DNA from: Halalkalibacillus sediminis
GTDB taxonomy: Bacteria > Bacillota > Bacilli > Bacillales > Alkalibacillaceae
Length of the DNA stretch: 64,000 nt
Assembly (NCBI RefSeq): GCF_002844535.1
Contig: NZ_PJNH01000001.1
Span: 372,001-436,000 of the forward strand
Direction of reading: 5' to 3'
Of the stretch, positions 1 through 9,726 are shown in pieces; within the stretch, counting starts at the first letter, position 1; every line of letters begins with the position of its first letter. The notes beneath the pieces were generated by a model that did not search any database, was not told the DNA's origin, and saw only the letters and a list, made by a program, of their open reading frames with translations. The translations under genes were made by a program, and so were the position numbers.

Positions 1-242
1 CGATTTTTGTAATGGATCAACTAAAAGATGAAAAGCAGAAGGATTCATCATGGCTGAATGAACTAGCCATACGTGAAGGTATCAAACGATTGAACGAAAG
101 AGAAAGATTGATAATCAACCAACGTTTTTTTGAAGGCAAAACACAAATGGAAGTGGCTGATGAAATCGGCATATCTCAAGCACAAGTCTCTCGTTTAGAA
201 AAAACTGCAATCAAAGAAATGAATCGAAGTGTTCTTGAATAA
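1..242 (+). CDS. sigG: RNA polymerase sigma-G factor, C-terminal part
   Basis: This is the tail of the late forespore sigma factor. The reading frame is open from the window edge, so the N-terminal part and the start lie outside. About 79 residues are visible and hold region 4: the RLNERERLI stretch followed by a helix-turn-helix with QMEVADEIGISQAQVSRLEK, which closely resembles SigG of Bacillus subtilis. SigG directs transcription in the forespore after engulfment. The gene is followed by a strong intrinsic terminator and then ylmC, as in B. subtilis. SigF shares this region, so the sigG call rests on both sequence and gene order. Confidence 0.93.
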   Translation, partial: IFVMDQLKDEKQKDSSWLNELAIREGIKRLNERERLIINQRFFEGKTQMEVADEIGISQAQVSRLEKTAIKEMNRSVLE

Positions 243-262
243 AGTAAAATTTCTATAATAAG

Positions 263-310
263 AGAAGAGTGTATGTAAAAAGAAAACATGCACTCTTCTT
301 TATTTTTTTC
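263..310 (+). terminator. Intrinsic terminator after sigG
   Basis: A 14-bp stem (263-276 with 286-299, one G-U pair) closes a 9-nt A-rich loop and is followed by a T-rich tract (300-310). It separates sigG from ylmC. Confidence 0.9.
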
Positions 311-344
311 TACCTTCATATAATTAAATGGAGGAGGGAACAGT

Positions 345-587
345 ATGTTATTATCAGAAATTCAAATTAAAGATATCATAAATGTGGACAGTGGTGAGAA
401 ACTCGGTTACATCAATGATTTGGAGATAGACGTACAAGTCGGATCTATCGTAGCGTTAATTGTTACTCTTAAATCGAAATGGTTTGGTATATTTGGAGAA
501 GAAGAAGAGATAAGAATCCTATGGTCTCAAATAGAAAAAATCGGTGCGGATGTAATATTAGTTCGCACCTCCTATAGTAAGGTGTGA
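345..587 (+). CDS. ylmC: YlmC/YmxH-family PRC-barrel sporulation protein
   Basis: A small 80-residue protein of the YlmC/YmxH family with a single PRC-barrel-like fold. The N-terminal LLSEIQIKDIINV and the internal GEKLGYINDLEID are typical. A strong GGAGGAGGG ribosome binding site lies just before the ATG. Homologues are found in spore formers next to sigG and are annotated as sporulation proteins, but their molecular role is not settled. Its position directly after the sigG terminator matches B. subtilis. Confidence 0.85.
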   Translation: MLLSEIQIKDIINVDSGEKLGYINDLEIDVQVGSIVALIVTLKSKWFGIFGEEEEIRILWSQIEKIGADVILVRTSYSKV

Positions 588-660
588 CAGGATGGGATAT
601 CATGAAGAAAAATGTGAGTATATATGATAAAATAATTATAATGATTGATTAGGAGAATAA

Positions 661-1461
661 ATGATGAAGAGTGAAATATTCAAGTTGAAAGATACCCATT
701 ATCTTCAAATTGAAGACTGGGAGAGAGATGGAATAATCGCTGGGTTTTCGACAAGGGATGGTGGGTTCAGTGAATCACCTTATACCTCATTGAATTTGGG
801 CATACATGTAAATGATAAACATGATGCAGTTGTCCAGAATAGGCAGAAGTTCAACAACACATTTCATAAGTCTTTTGCCCAATGGAAATGTTTGAACCAA
901 GTACATAGTAACCTTGTAATTGATTTCTCAGATGATGAAACACCTCTGAGGCATGACCAGCCAGCAATTGATGCAGATGGTATGATTACTAATCGGAAAG
1001 ACCATTTCTTAGCTATGTTCTATGCTGATTGTGTTCCATTATTTTTTAGAGTGAAAAATACGTCATTAATTGGACTCGCTCATGCTGGTTGGCAAGGTAC
1101 AGTCCAAGGTATAGGCACAGTTATGGCTGATAAATTGTTATCGCATGGAGTTTCATTAGAAGATGTGGAGGTTATAATTGGCCCTTGCATATCTTCTACA
1201 AACTACGAGGTAGATGAAAAAGTCGTTCAGCAAATTCCGGCTAAGTTTCACAATCAAGTTCTTGAAGCCACAAGTCCGGGGCACTTCTTGTTGGATTTAA
1301 GAAAACTTAATCAACTGATATTAACTGAATATGGTTTTGATAAGGATCAAATCCGAACGACATCTTATTGTACTTTTGATCAACAAGAGTTATTTTTCTC
1401 TCATCGGAGGGATCAAGGCCATACAGGTAGAATGATGGCATTTATGTTCATAGATAATTAA
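661..1461 (+). CDS. pgeF: Peptidoglycan editing factor PgeF (YlmD, laccase-domain family)
   Basis: A YfiH/PgeF-family enzyme with the multi-copper polyphenol oxidase domain fold. The family acts as a purine nucleoside phosphorylase/deaminase-like enzyme and, in E. coli, keeps peptidoglycan precursors correct. Visible metal-site motifs are QVHSN near residue 80, DADGMIT, YADCVPL and HAGWQGTVQGI, so the His/Cys/His set is intact. At 266 residues it has family length. ATGATG gives two possible starts (661 or 664) after AGGAGA. It heads the ylmD-ylmE-sepF-ylmG-ylmH cluster. Confidence 0.9.
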   Translation: MMKSEIFKLKDTHYLQIEDWERDGIIAGFSTRDGGFSESPYTSLNLGIHVNDKHDAVVQNRQKFNNTFHKSFAQWKCLNQVHSNLVIDFSDDETPLRHDQPAIDADGMITNRKDHFLAMFYADCVPLFFRVKNTSLIGLAHAGWQGTVQGIGTVMADKLLSHGVSLEDVEVIIGPCISSTNYEVDEKVVQQIPAKFHNQVLEATSPGHFLLDLRKLNQLILTEYGFDKDQIRTTSYCTFDQQELFFSHRRDQGHTGRMMAFMFIDN

Positions 1462-1475
1462 GTTGAGGGAGAGAC

Positions 1476-2159
1476 ATGATGACAATTGAAGAAAGTTACC
1501 AAGACATAGTTAACAAGATCGACGCAGCTTGTCAGCGTGTTGACCGAAACCCAGCAGAAGTTGAGATCATTGCTGTCACTAAATATGTTTCAGTTGCAAC
1601 CGCCCAAGCTGCTATAAATGTAGGCGTGAAACATTTAGCAGAAAACAGATTAGAAGGTTTTTCAAAGAAATATGAAGAAATAGGTAATGAGGTAAATTGG
1701 CATTTTGTAGGTACTCTTCAATCTAGAAAAGTCAAAGAAATTATAAATCAAGTGGATTATCTTCACTCATTAGACCGGACATCACTAGCGAAAGAAGTCA
1801 ATAAAAGGACTGAACAAACCGTCCGTTGTTTCGTTCAAGTAAATACCAGTGGGGAAGATTCAAAACACGGTTTATCACCTGAAAACGTTAGCGAATTTAT
1901 CGATTCATTAGAAAAGTTCCCAAAGATACAGGTTGTCGGACTAATGACAATGGCTCCTTTTGATGCGGGTGAAGAGGATATTAGAAAATATTTTAAACGC
2001 TTGAAAGGTTTAAGAGATAAAATCAAGAGCAATAACTGGGAACATGCACCTTGTGAATATCTGTCGATGGGAATGAGCAATGACTTTGAAATTGCGGTTG
2101 AAGAAGGTGCAACTCATGTAAGAATTGGTACAAGCTTAGTTGGAAATGAGGCTGAATAA
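1476..2159 (+). CDS. ylmE: YggS-family pyridoxal phosphate homeostasis protein YlmE
   Basis: A YggS/PROSC-type PLP-binding protein of 227 residues with an alanine-racemase-like TIM barrel. The PLP lysine lies in EIIAVTKYV near residue 36, and HFVGTLQSRK and SMGMSNDFEIAVEEGATHVRIGT are family signatures. Family members buffer pyridoxal phosphate and are not known to be enzymes. The start is ATG after GAGGGAG, with a second in-frame ATG next to it. It sits between pgeF and sepF, with two bases between its stop and the sepF ribosome binding site. Confidence 0.93.
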   Translation: MMTIEESYQDIVNKIDAACQRVDRNPAEVEIIAVTKYVSVATAQAAINVGVKHLAENRLEGFSKKYEEIGNEVNWHFVGTLQSRKVKEIINQVDYLHSLDRTSLAKEVNKRTEQTVRCFVQVNTSGEDSKHGLSPENVSEFIDSLEKFPKIQVVGLMTMAPFDAGEEDIRKYFKRLKGLRDKIKSNNWEHAPCEYLSMGMSNDFEIAVEEGATHVRIGTSLVGNEAE

Positions 2160-2173
2160 AGGTGGGAGGAAAC

Positions 2174-2578
2174 ATGGGATTTAAAGATAAGTTTAAATCT
2201 TTCTTCGATTTAGAAGAAAATGAAAGTATAGAAGAAGCACCTAAAAAAAGCTATAACAAATATGAAGAAAAACAATCTAAAGACAATGTTGTCAGCCTAA
2301 AAAGTATACAAAACGATTCTAAAATGGTACTTTGTGAACCAAGTACCTATGAAGAATCTCAAGATATCGCTGATCATATTAAAAAGGGTAAGTCAGTCGT
2401 TGTTAACCTACAAAGATTAGATCATACAAATAGTAGGCGTGTCGTTGACTTTCTTGGTGGTACAGTTTATGCACTAAGTGGTAATATTCAAAAATTAGGA
2501 CAACAAACATTCTTATGTACTCCAGAACATGTGAATATATCTGGTAACATTTCAGACTTATTTGATCAAAATGAATAA
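2174..2578 (+). CDS. sepF: Cell division protein SepF
   Basis: SepF polymerises into rings, binds the C-terminus of FtsZ and tethers the Z ring to the membrane. The 134-residue protein has the expected parts: an N-terminal amphipathic stretch MGFKDKFKSFF for membrane insertion, an acidic and Lys-rich linker, and the core domain with VVVNLQRLDHTNSRRVVDFLGG and YALSGNIQKLGQQTFLCTP. I chose the ATG at 2174 because GGGAGGA sits at 2164-2170; an upstream in-frame GTG lies inside that site. Confidence 0.96.
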   Translation: MGFKDKFKSFFDLEENESIEEAPKKSYNKYEEKQSKDNVVSLKSIQNDSKMVLCEPSTYEESQDIADHIKKGKSVVVNLQRLDHTNSRRVVDFLGGTVYALSGNIQKLGQQTFLCTPEHVNISGNISDLFDQNE

Positions 2579-2603
2579 ATAATTAATAAGGAAGGTCATG
2601 TAC

Positions 2604-2879
2604 ATGCTAGAACTTATTTATGAAATTTTATCTACAGCTATTACAATTTATACTTTCGCCCTGATCGGTTATATTCTGATGTCCTGGTTCCCGGGCTCAA
2701 GAGATACTTCGATCGGACAATTTTTAACTAAAATTAGTGAACCTTATTTAGAGCCATTCAGAAAAATCATACCGCCTTTAGGAATGATTGACTTATCACC
2801 AATCGTAGCAATTTTCACTCTACAATTGGCACTGGGCGGCTTGGCATACTTATTTCAAATGATTGCACAAATGATGTAA
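2604..2879 (+). CDS. ylmG: YggT-family membrane protein YlmG
   Basis: A 91-residue YggT-family integral membrane protein with two hydrophobic segments (about residues 6-28 and 65-88) and the conserved SWFPGSR and [21 protein letters not shown] loop. Family members lie in division gene clusters and have been linked to osmotic tolerance and chromosome or chloroplast nucleoid distribution, but the function is not firmly known. AAGGAAGG at 2588-2595 favours the second ATG at 2604; the ATG at 2598 is too close. Confidence 0.9.
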   Translation: MLELIYEILSTAITIYTFALIGYILMSWFPGSRDTSIGQFLTKISEPYLEPFRKIIPPLGMIDLSPIVAIFTLQLALGGLAYLFQMIAQMM

Positions 2880-2891
2880 TGGGGCTTACGG

Positions 2892-3665
2892 ATGGATATT
2901 TATCAACATTTTCGGAAAGAAGAACAACCTGTTATCGATCAATTCCTAGATTGGAAGGAGCAAGTGGAACGTCAATTTATCCCTGTGCTATCTGACTTCA
3001 TGGATCCTAGGGAACAACATATTCTACGTTCGTTGATCGGTAATAATGACGATCTTAACCTTAGTTTCCATGGGGGAATGAATGGTGCTGAAAGGCAAAG
3101 GGCTTACCTTTATCCTTTCTATGAAGAAGTGACTGATGAGGATTTCGCTATAACGATTCTGCAAGGAACATACCATACGAAATTCGTCACTTTGACTCAC
3201 CGGGATTTACTGGGAACTTTGATGTCTTTAGGGATTCAGCGAAAAAAACTCGGTGATATTTTAGTAAATGACGGTACATTTCAAATAATCACAGATGAAG
3301 ACATTGCCTTATTTTTGAAAATGAATTTCACAAAAGTTAAAAAGTCGTCGATAGTATTAACAGAGGTCTCTAAAGATCAAATGATTACTATGGATGATCG
3401 TTGGGTGGAGAAAGAAGGTACTGTTTCATCTGCGCGGCTTGATGTAATTATGAAACATATTTATCAATTATCAAGGCAAGATGCTCAACAACTAATTGCT
3501 AAAGAAGCTGTGAAGGTGAACCACAGAGTAGTGAGTGACCCTACTTTTACTATTCAACCGAGTGATTTGATTTCTGTAAGGAAATTAGGAAGAAGTAAGA
3601 TGATAGAGATCCTAGGTGAGACCAAAAAGAATAAACTGCGTATCAAGACTGCGAAGTTGAAATAA
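2892..3665 (+). CDS. ylmH: S4-domain RNA-binding protein YlmH
   Basis: YlmH binds RNA through a C-terminal S4 domain (about residues 180-245: SSARLDVIMKHIYQLSRQ, KVNHRVVSDPTF). The N-terminal half carries the conserved FLDPREQ-like motif, seen here as FMDPREQHIL. Homologues bind the ribosome and have been tied to ribosome quality control alongside RqcH, whose gene is also in this window. At 257 residues it is full length. It lies 12 bases after ylmG and before divIVA. Confidence 0.92.
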   Translation: MDIYQHFRKEEQPVIDQFLDWKEQVERQFIPVLSDFMDPREQHILRSLIGNNDDLNLSFHGGMNGAERQRAYLYPFYEEVTDEDFAITILQGTYHTKFVTLTHRDLLGTLMSLGIQRKKLGDILVNDGTFQIITDEDIALFLKMNFTKVKKSSIVLTEVSKDQMITMDDRWVEKEGTVSSARLDVIMKHIYQLSRQDAQQLIAKEAVKVNHRVVSDPTFTIQPSDLISVRKLGRSKMIEILGETKKNKLRIKTAKLK

Positions 3666-3756
3666 ATCAGAGGATTTTAGCAGGAATTCTGTGAATGATT
3701 GTCGAATAATTAGACTAACTTAGATGGAGCTATGTACATTAAAAGGGGGCAGAATA

Positions 3757-4278
3757 ATGGGACTAACACCATTAGATATTCATAACAAGGAATTTTCAAG
3801 AGGATTCAGAGGTTATGACGAAGACGAAGTGAATGAATTTTTAGATCAAGTCATCAAAGATTTTGAAAAAGTGATCCGTGAAAAGAAATCTATGGAAGAC
3901 CGTGTTCACGAATTAGAAGAAAAAATCAGTCACTTCAATAATATTGAAGAAACATTGAACCGCTCGATTTTAGTAGCCCAGGAGACTGCTGATGAAGTTA
4001 AGAATAATGCAAATAAAGAGGGCAAGCTGATCATTAAAGAAGCAGAAAAGAATGCAGATCGAATTGTTAATGACGCTTTGGCGAAGTCACGTAACGTGAC
4101 GATGGAGATTGAAGAATTGAAGAAGCAAGCAAAGGTTTTCCGTACACGTTTGAAGATGCTTGTTGAAGCTCAGTTAGATATTATTGATAACGATGACTGG
4201 GAAGACTTGTTTGAAATCGAAACTGACGACCAAGAAGATCGTCACATTGGTGAATACTCTTCAACAGACCATCGTTAA
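3757..4278 (+). CDS. divIVA: Cell division initiation / septum placement protein DivIVA
   Basis: A coiled-coil protein that recognises negatively curved membrane at poles and septa and recruits MinJ/MinCD and, during sporulation, RacA. The N-terminal LTPLDIHNKEFSRGFRGYDEDEVNEFLDQV is the diagnostic lipid-binding domain, followed by long heptad helices (about residues 30-65 and 75-145) and an acidic tail. I chose the ATG at 3757 (173 residues) because AAAGGGGGC lies nine bases upstream; an earlier in-frame ATG adds residues that the family lacks. Confidence 0.95.
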   Translation: MGLTPLDIHNKEFSRGFRGYDEDEVNEFLDQVIKDFEKVIREKKSMEDRVHELEEKISHFNNIEETLNRSILVAQETADEVKNNANKEGKLIIKEAEKNADRIVNDALAKSRNVTMEIEELKKQAKVFRTRLKMLVEAQLDIIDNDDWEDLFEIETDDQEDRHIGEYSSTDHR

Positions 4279-4299
4279 GGAACTTATCAAAACTTGACG

Positions 4300-4326
4300 T
4301 TGAACTTACTTATTATTCCATATAAT
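4300..4326 (+). promoter_or_regulatory. Possible promoter for the T-box/ileS transcript
   Basis: TTGAAC at 4300-4305 and a perfect TATAAT at 4321-4326 are separated by 15 bases, which is short. A second -35-like TTGACG lies at 4294-4299. The position just before the T-box leader supports a promoter, but the spacing is not ideal. Confidence 0.4.
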
Positions 4327-4337
4327 TTTTAAAAGAT

Positions 4338-4584
4338 ATTGATAATGACGAAGATGGGAAGAGTACATGAAAGATTTGCTGGAAGCGAGCTAGGAGTCGG
4401 TGGGAGCCTAGCAGTAAACTTTCTTGGAAGATCACCCCGGAGTTTCCATTCGAAATAGTAGTAGAAATGGACGTTTGATCCACGTTAAGGATTTCGAGTG
4501 GAATCACATTATAAGATGTGATTCAATCAGGGTGGTAACGCGAGCTTTCTCGTCCCTTTTCAGGGGCAGGAAAGCTTTTTTATT
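4338..4584 (+). promoter_or_regulatory. T-box leader (isoleucine) of ileS
   Basis: A tRNA-sensing leader RNA. The T-box core AGGGTGGTAACGCG lies at 4529-4542 and pairs with the acceptor end of uncharged tRNA. It is followed by the terminator: AGCTTTC (4543-4549) and the C-rich arm fold back on GGGGCAGGAAAGCT, then T residues to 4584. An ATC at 4431-4433 in the GAAGATCACCCC context fits an isoleucine specifier codon. Uncharged tRNA-Ile would stabilise the antiterminator and allow ileS to be read. The left boundary is approximate. Confidence 0.92.
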
Positions 4585-4614
4585 TTAGCTCTGATAAAGA
4601 TGAAGGAGGATATT

Positions 4615-7359
4615 ATGAGTTATAAAGATACTTTATTGATGCCGCAAACCGATTTCCCGATGCGAGGTAATCTCCCTAAGAGAGAACCAGAAATGCAGCA
4701 AAAATGGGAAGAAGAGAATATTTATGAAAAGGTGCAAAAACGTACTGAGGGTAGACCTTTGTTCGTTTTACACGATGGACCTCCATACGCTAATGGTGAT
4801 TTGCACATGGGGCATGCGTTGAATAAGATCTTGAAAGATTTTATTGTGCGCTATAAATCTATGGCGGGCTATCATGCTCCTTATGTTCCAGGATGGGACA
4901 CTCACGGATTACCGATCGAAGTATCTTTGACGAAAAAGAAAAAGATCGATCGGAAGAAAATGAGCGTAGCAGAATTTCGTAAGAAGTGCGAAGAATATGC
5001 ATTGGGTCAGATCGACAGCCAACGGACACAATTTAAACAATTGGGTGTACGTGGTGACTGGGAGAACCCGTATATAACTTTGGAAGGAAGATTTGAAGCA
5101 CAACAAATCAAAGTATTCGGCGAAATGGCTAAGCGCGGTTATATCTATAAAGGTAAGAAGCCAGTATTCTGGTCTCCTTCCTCAGAGTCTGCATTAGCTG
5201 AAGCAGAAATAGAATACCAAGACAAACGCTCTCCTTCCATTTATGTTTCCTTTCAAGTTACAGATGGAAAAGGAGTTTTAGAAGGGGATGAAAAATTCGT
5301 CATCTGGACGACAACTCCTTGGACGATTCCAGCGAACATGGCGGTTGCTTTACATCCCGAATTGAATTATTCAGTTGTCGAAGCTAATGGTTCAAAGTTT
5401 GTTATAGCTGAAGAACTATTGGATGAAGTTGCTGAAAACCTTGAGTGGAAAGATATGAATATCTTAAAAACTTTCAAAGGGAGAGAGTTGGAATACATTG
5501 TAACCCGTCACCCGTTTTATGATCGTGATTCCTTAATCATCCTTGGGGATCATGTTACTACAGAAACTGGTACCGGTTGTGTTCATACAGCTCCAGGGCA
5601 CGGTGAAGACGACTTCTGGATTGGACAACAATATGGGTTAGATGTGTTATGCCCTGTTGATGGAAAAGGTGTATTCACTGATGAAGCACCTGGATTCGAA
5701 GGACAATTTTACGATAAAGCAAATAAGGAAATCACTGAAAAATTACAAGAAGTAGGCGCGTTAGAAAAGTTGGATTTCATGATTCACTCGTACCCACATG
5801 ACTGGAGAACGAAAAAACCGACGATTTTCCGTGCAACGTCTCAGTGGTTTGCGTCCATCAAAGATTTCAGAGAACAGATCTTGGATGAAATTAAGGAAGT
5901 GAATTGGCACCCTGAGTGGGGAGAAATTCGCATGCACAACATGGTGAAGGACCGTGGAGATTGGTGTATCTCCCGTCAGCGTGTGTGGGGAGTACCTATC
6001 CCTGTTTTTTACGGGGAGAACGGTGAGCCGATTATTACTGATGAAACGATTCAACACGTAAGTGATCTATTCCGAGATCATGGCTCTAATGTATGGTTTG
6101 AGAGAGAAGCAAAAGATTTATTACCTGAAGGCTTTACTCATGAATCGAGCCCGAATGGCACATTCACCAAGGAAACAGATATTATGGATGTATGGTTCGA
6201 TTCTGGTTCTACTCATCAAGCAGTTCTAATGGAACGTGATGACTTGGATCGTCCTGCCGACCTTTACTTAGAAGGTTCAGACCAATATCGAGGATGGTTC
6301 AACTCTTCTTTATCTACGTCAGTTGCTGTAACAGGAAAAGCACCATATAAAGGAATTCTCAGTCATGGTTTCACTCTGGATGGAAACGGCCGAAAAATGA
6401 GTAAGTCCTTAGGGAACGTAATGGTCCCATCAAAAGTTATGAAACAATTAGGTGCTGATATTCTACGTCTGTGGGTCGCTAGTGTCGATTATTCAGCGGA
6501 TGTAAGAGTATCAGATGAAATTTTAAAACAGGTAGCAGAAGTTTATCGCAAAATCAGAAACACATTCCGATTCATGTTAGGGAACCTGCATGATTATGAC
6601 CCTACCTATAACATGTTACTTGAGAATGAGTTAGAAGAAGTCGATCGATATATGTTGATCCGATTGCAGGAAGTGGTTCGAAAAGTTCGTAAAGCATATG
6701 ATGAATACGATTATTCAGTCATCTATCATACGATCAATAATTTCTGCACTATCGATTTAAGTTCATTCTACTTGGATTTCGCAAAAGATATTCTCTACAT
6801 TGAAGAAGCGGATGATAAGCGCCGGAGATCTATTCAAACGGTATATCATGAAATTTTAATCACCTTGACGCAGTTACTATCTCCGATTCTGTCACATACT
6901 GCTGATGAAGTGTGGAACTTCATTCCAGGAGTACAGGCTGAAAGCGTTCAACTGACAGATATGCCAGAAGCCCGCGAAATTTCAAATGAAAGCATGATTC
7001 GTGAGAAATGGGAAGCTTTCATGAATATCCGTGAAAATGTCCTTAAAGCACTAGAAGAAAGCCGGGCAGATAAAGTGATTGGAAAGTCGTTGGAAGCAAA
7101 AGTCACAATTGTTCCTAAAGATGAAGAAACGTATGACCTACTAAAAGAAATGCCTTATTTAAACCAGTTTTTAATCGTGTCAGAGGTTGTAGTAGCTCAA
7201 TCACATGATCTAGCGAAATCTTATGATCAAGTATCAGTAGCGATTGAAAAGCATAAAGGTGAGAAGTGTCAGCGTTGTTGGGTAGCATCTCATTCTGTAG
7301 GAAAAGATGAAGAATACCCAGATTTATGTGAACGTTGTGCAGAAGTCGTAAAAAGTTAA
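4615..7359 (+). CDS. ileS: Isoleucyl-tRNA synthetase
   Basis: A class I synthetase of 914 residues that charges tRNA-Ile. The HIGH motif is HMGH at residues 64-67 and KMSKS lies at 594-598. The CP1 editing domain ([29 protein letters not shown]) sits between them, and the C-terminus ends with a Cys4 zinc site (KCQRCW and DLCERC). This is the eubacterial, mupirocin-sensitive-type architecture judged by length and the C-terminal zinc site. The start at 4615 follows AAGGAGGA. Expression is governed by the upstream T-box. Confidence 0.98.
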   Translation: MSYKDTLLMPQTDFPMRGNLPKREPEMQQKWEEENIYEKVQKRTEGRPLFVLHDGPPYANGDLHMGHALNKILKDFIVRYKSMAGYHAPYVPGWDTHGLPIEVSLTKKKKIDRKKMSVAEFRKKCEEYALGQIDSQRTQFKQLGVRGDWENPYITLEGRFEAQQIKVFGEMAKRGYIYKGKKPVFWSPSSESALAEAEIEYQDKRSPSIYVSFQVTDGKGVLEGDEKFVIWTTTPWTIPANMAVALHPELNYSVVEANGSKFVIAEELLDEVAENLEWKDMNILKTFKGRELEYIVTRHPFYDRDSLIILGDHVTTETGTGCVHTAPGHGEDDFWIGQQYGLDVLCPVDGKGVFTDEAPGFEGQFYDKANKEITEKLQEVGALEKLDFMIHSYPHDWRTKKPTIFRATSQWFASIKDFREQILDEIKEVNWHPEWGEIRMHNMVKDRGDWCISRQRVWGVPIPVFYGENGEPIITDETIQHVSDLFRDHGSNVWFEREAKDLLPEGFTHESSPNGTFTKETDIMDVWFDSGSTHQAVLMERDDLDRPADLYLEGSDQYRGWFNSSLSTSVAVTGKAPYKGILSHGFTLDGNGRKMSKSLGNVMVPSKVMKQLGADILRLWVASVDYSADVRVSDEILKQVAEVYRKIRNTFRFMLGNLHDYDPTYNMLLENELEEVDRYMLIRLQEVVRKVRKAYDEYDYSVIYHTINNFCTIDLSSFYLDFAKDILYIEEADDKRRRSIQTVYHEILITLTQLLSPILSHTADEVWNFIPGVQAESVQLTDMPEAREISNESMIREKWEAFMNIRENVLKALEESRADKVIGKSLEAKVTIVPKDEETYDLLKEMPYLNQFLIVSEVVVAQSHDLAKSYDQVSVAIEKHKGEKCQRCWVASHSVGKDEEYPDLCERCAEVVKS

Positions 7360-7368
7360 ATGTTTAAT

Positions 7369-7396
7369 GCCCTCTGTGAATATGCAGAGGGCTTAA
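7369..7396 (+). terminator. Hairpin after ileS, weak terminator
   Basis: An 8-bp perfect stem (7369-7376 with 7385-7392) with an 8-nt loop follows ileS. The downstream tract is only TTAATAAT, so termination may be partial. Confidence 0.55.
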
Positions 7397-7490
7397 TAAT
7401 GCCTGGCTTCAATCCACTTACTTAAAGAGTCGTTTCGTAGGTTGATATGTGGTACAATTCTAAAGGATAGTAAATATGGAGGTAGACCGA

Positions 7491-7964
7491 GTGAGATATT
7501 ACATATTAGCGCTAATCGTCATAATTTTTGATCAAGCTACGAAATGGATGATCGTGTATTCAATGGATTTACATGATCAGATTGAACTGATCCCTGGATT
7601 CTTATTTTTCACTTCTCATAGAAATAGTGGAGCAGCTTGGGGAATCCTAGAAGGTCAAATGTGGCTTTTCTATATCGTAACTGTAATTGTGATTGCAGGA
7701 ATTGTTTATTACATGAATCAAATGAAAGATGAGTCTCCCTTTTTGTTAATGGGATTCGGCTTAGTTCTTGGCGGCGCAATCGGTAATTTTATAGACCGGA
7801 TTTTTCTACAAGAGGTCATAGATTTTATTGATGTAATCATTTTCGGATATGATTTCCCGATATTCAATATCGCTGATGCTGCACTAAGTGTGGGTGTGGT
7901 TTTACTAATTATTATGATTCTCATAGATGAGTGGAATAACAAAGGGGTGAATTCAGATGAGTAA
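7491..7964 (+). CDS. lspA: Prolipoprotein signal peptidase (signal peptidase II)
   Basis: A membrane aspartyl protease that removes the signal peptide of lipid-modified prolipoproteins. Four hydrophobic segments are visible, with NSGAAWG at about 46-51 and catalytic Asp102 (NFIDRI) and Asp129 (NIADAA), the same numbering as the known B. subtilis enzyme. I chose the GTG at 7491 (157 residues) because GGAGGT at 7479-7484 lies seven bases upstream; the ATG at 7476 overlaps that site. The end overlaps the next gene by eight bases. Confidence 0.95.
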   Translation: MRYYILALIVIIFDQATKWMIVYSMDLHDQIELIPGFLFFTSHRNSGAAWGILEGQMWLFYIVTVIVIAGIVYYMNQMKDESPFLLMGFGLVLGGAIGNFIDRIFLQEVIDFIDVIIFGYDFPIFNIADAALSVGVVLLIIMILIDEWNNKGVNSDE

Positions 7965-8868
7965 GCAAAATTTTCTAGTCGAAGAAACAAATCGTTCTGT
8001 CCGCATAGATAAGCTTTTAGCTGAATTAAATGAAGAAGCCTCTAGAAGTCAGGTTCAATCTTGGATTAAAGATGGATTCGTAAAAGTGAATGGTGAAACA
8101 GTCAAAAGTAATTATAAGTGTCAGCCTGATGATCAAATCGAGTGGGAAATCCCGGAACCGAAAGAACTCGAAATTGAACCTGAAAATATTCCTTTAGACA
8201 TTGTTTATGAAGATCAAGACTTAATTGTAGTGAATAAACCAAAAGGAATGGTGGTCCATCCTTCACATGGTCACCAATCTGGTACGTTGGTTCATGCTTT
8301 GTTATATCACTGTGACGATTTATCAGGCATCAATGGAGTACATCGTCCTGGAATTGTTCACAGAATCGATAAAGACACAAGTGGGCTTCTTGTTGTTGCT
8401 AAGAATGATCAATCACACGAACGTTTGTCTGATATGTTAGCTAATAAAGAAATCAAGCGACAATACGAAGCTATCGTGCACGGAGCGATTTCCCATGAAA
8501 AAGGGACGATCGATGCGCCGATTGGTAGAGACCAAAACGATCGACAGAAAATGGCGATTGTTCAAGATGGAAAGCCTGCGGTGACCCACTTTGTAGTCAA
8601 GGAAGTTTTCGATCGGTTCTCCCATGTCTATTGCGAACTTGAGACTGGAAGAACGCATCAAATCCGTGTGCACTTTCGTTATATAGACCATCCATTAGTA
8701 GGTGATCCTAAGTACGGTCAACGTAAAACGTTGGATGTTTCAGGGCAAGCACTGCACTCTAGAAAAATTAGTTTTCAGCATCCAACAACTGATGAAACAT
8801 TAACTTTTGAGGTAGATGCACCTGAAATATTTCAAGAAGCATTAGAAACAGTCAAAAGAATGTCTTGA
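7957..8868 (+). CDS. rluD: RluD/RluA-family pseudouridine synthase (YlyB)
   Basis: A large-subunit rRNA pseudouridine synthase of the RluA family, 303 residues. An N-terminal S4 domain (RIDKLLAELNEEASRSQVQ) is followed by the catalytic domain with the HRIDKDTSGLLVVAKN motif, whose Asp is the nucleophile, and GRTHQIRVH. It is the B. subtilis YlyB counterpart and is translationally coupled to lspA by an eight-base overlap. The exact rRNA positions modified cannot be read from sequence. The pyr operon promoter overlaps its last codons. Confidence 0.93.
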   Translation: MSKQNFLVEETNRSVRIDKLLAELNEEASRSQVQSWIKDGFVKVNGETVKSNYKCQPDDQIEWEIPEPKELEIEPENIPLDIVYEDQDLIVVNKPKGMVVHPSHGHQSGTLVHALLYHCDDLSGINGVHRPGIVHRIDKDTSGLLVVAKNDQSHERLSDMLANKEIKRQYEAIVHGAISHEKGTIDAPIGRDQNDRQKMAIVQDGKPAVTHFVVKEVFDRFSHVYCELETGRTHQIRVHFRYIDHPLVGDPKYGQRKTLDVSGQALHSRKISFQHPTTDETLTFEVDAPEIFQEALETVKRMS

Positions 8869-8892
8869 CTTTTTCCAGATTTCTATTAGAAT
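8865..8892 (+). promoter_or_regulatory. Promoter of the pyr operon
   Basis: TTGACT at 8865-8870 and TAGAAT at 8887-8892 are 16 bases apart. The start would fall about ten bases upstream of the first PyrR leader, as in other pyr operons. Confidence 0.7.
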
Positions 8893-8919
8893 TAACAATT
8901 AAGAAATGAAACCTTTAAT

Positions 8920-9590
<671 letters not shown>

Positions 9591-9604
9591 ACTAAAACCT
9601 TTAA

Positions 9605-9704
9605 ATTACGTCCAGAGAGACTGAAAAGGTTGTGAAGTTCATTCGTACAATATAGGAGTATGTACGAAAAGCCTCTTTGCGACCTTTAGCAAAGAGGCTT
9701 TTTA
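9605..9704 (+). promoter_or_regulatory. PyrR attenuator 2, between pyrR and pyrP
   Basis: The PyrR site TCCAGAGAGACTGAAAAGG lies at 9611-9629. A terminator follows, with a 12-bp stem (9669-9680 with 9689-9700) and T residues to 9703. It repeats the logic of attenuator 1. Confidence 0.9.
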
Positions 9705-9726
9705 TTTTAACAAGGGGGATTTGAAG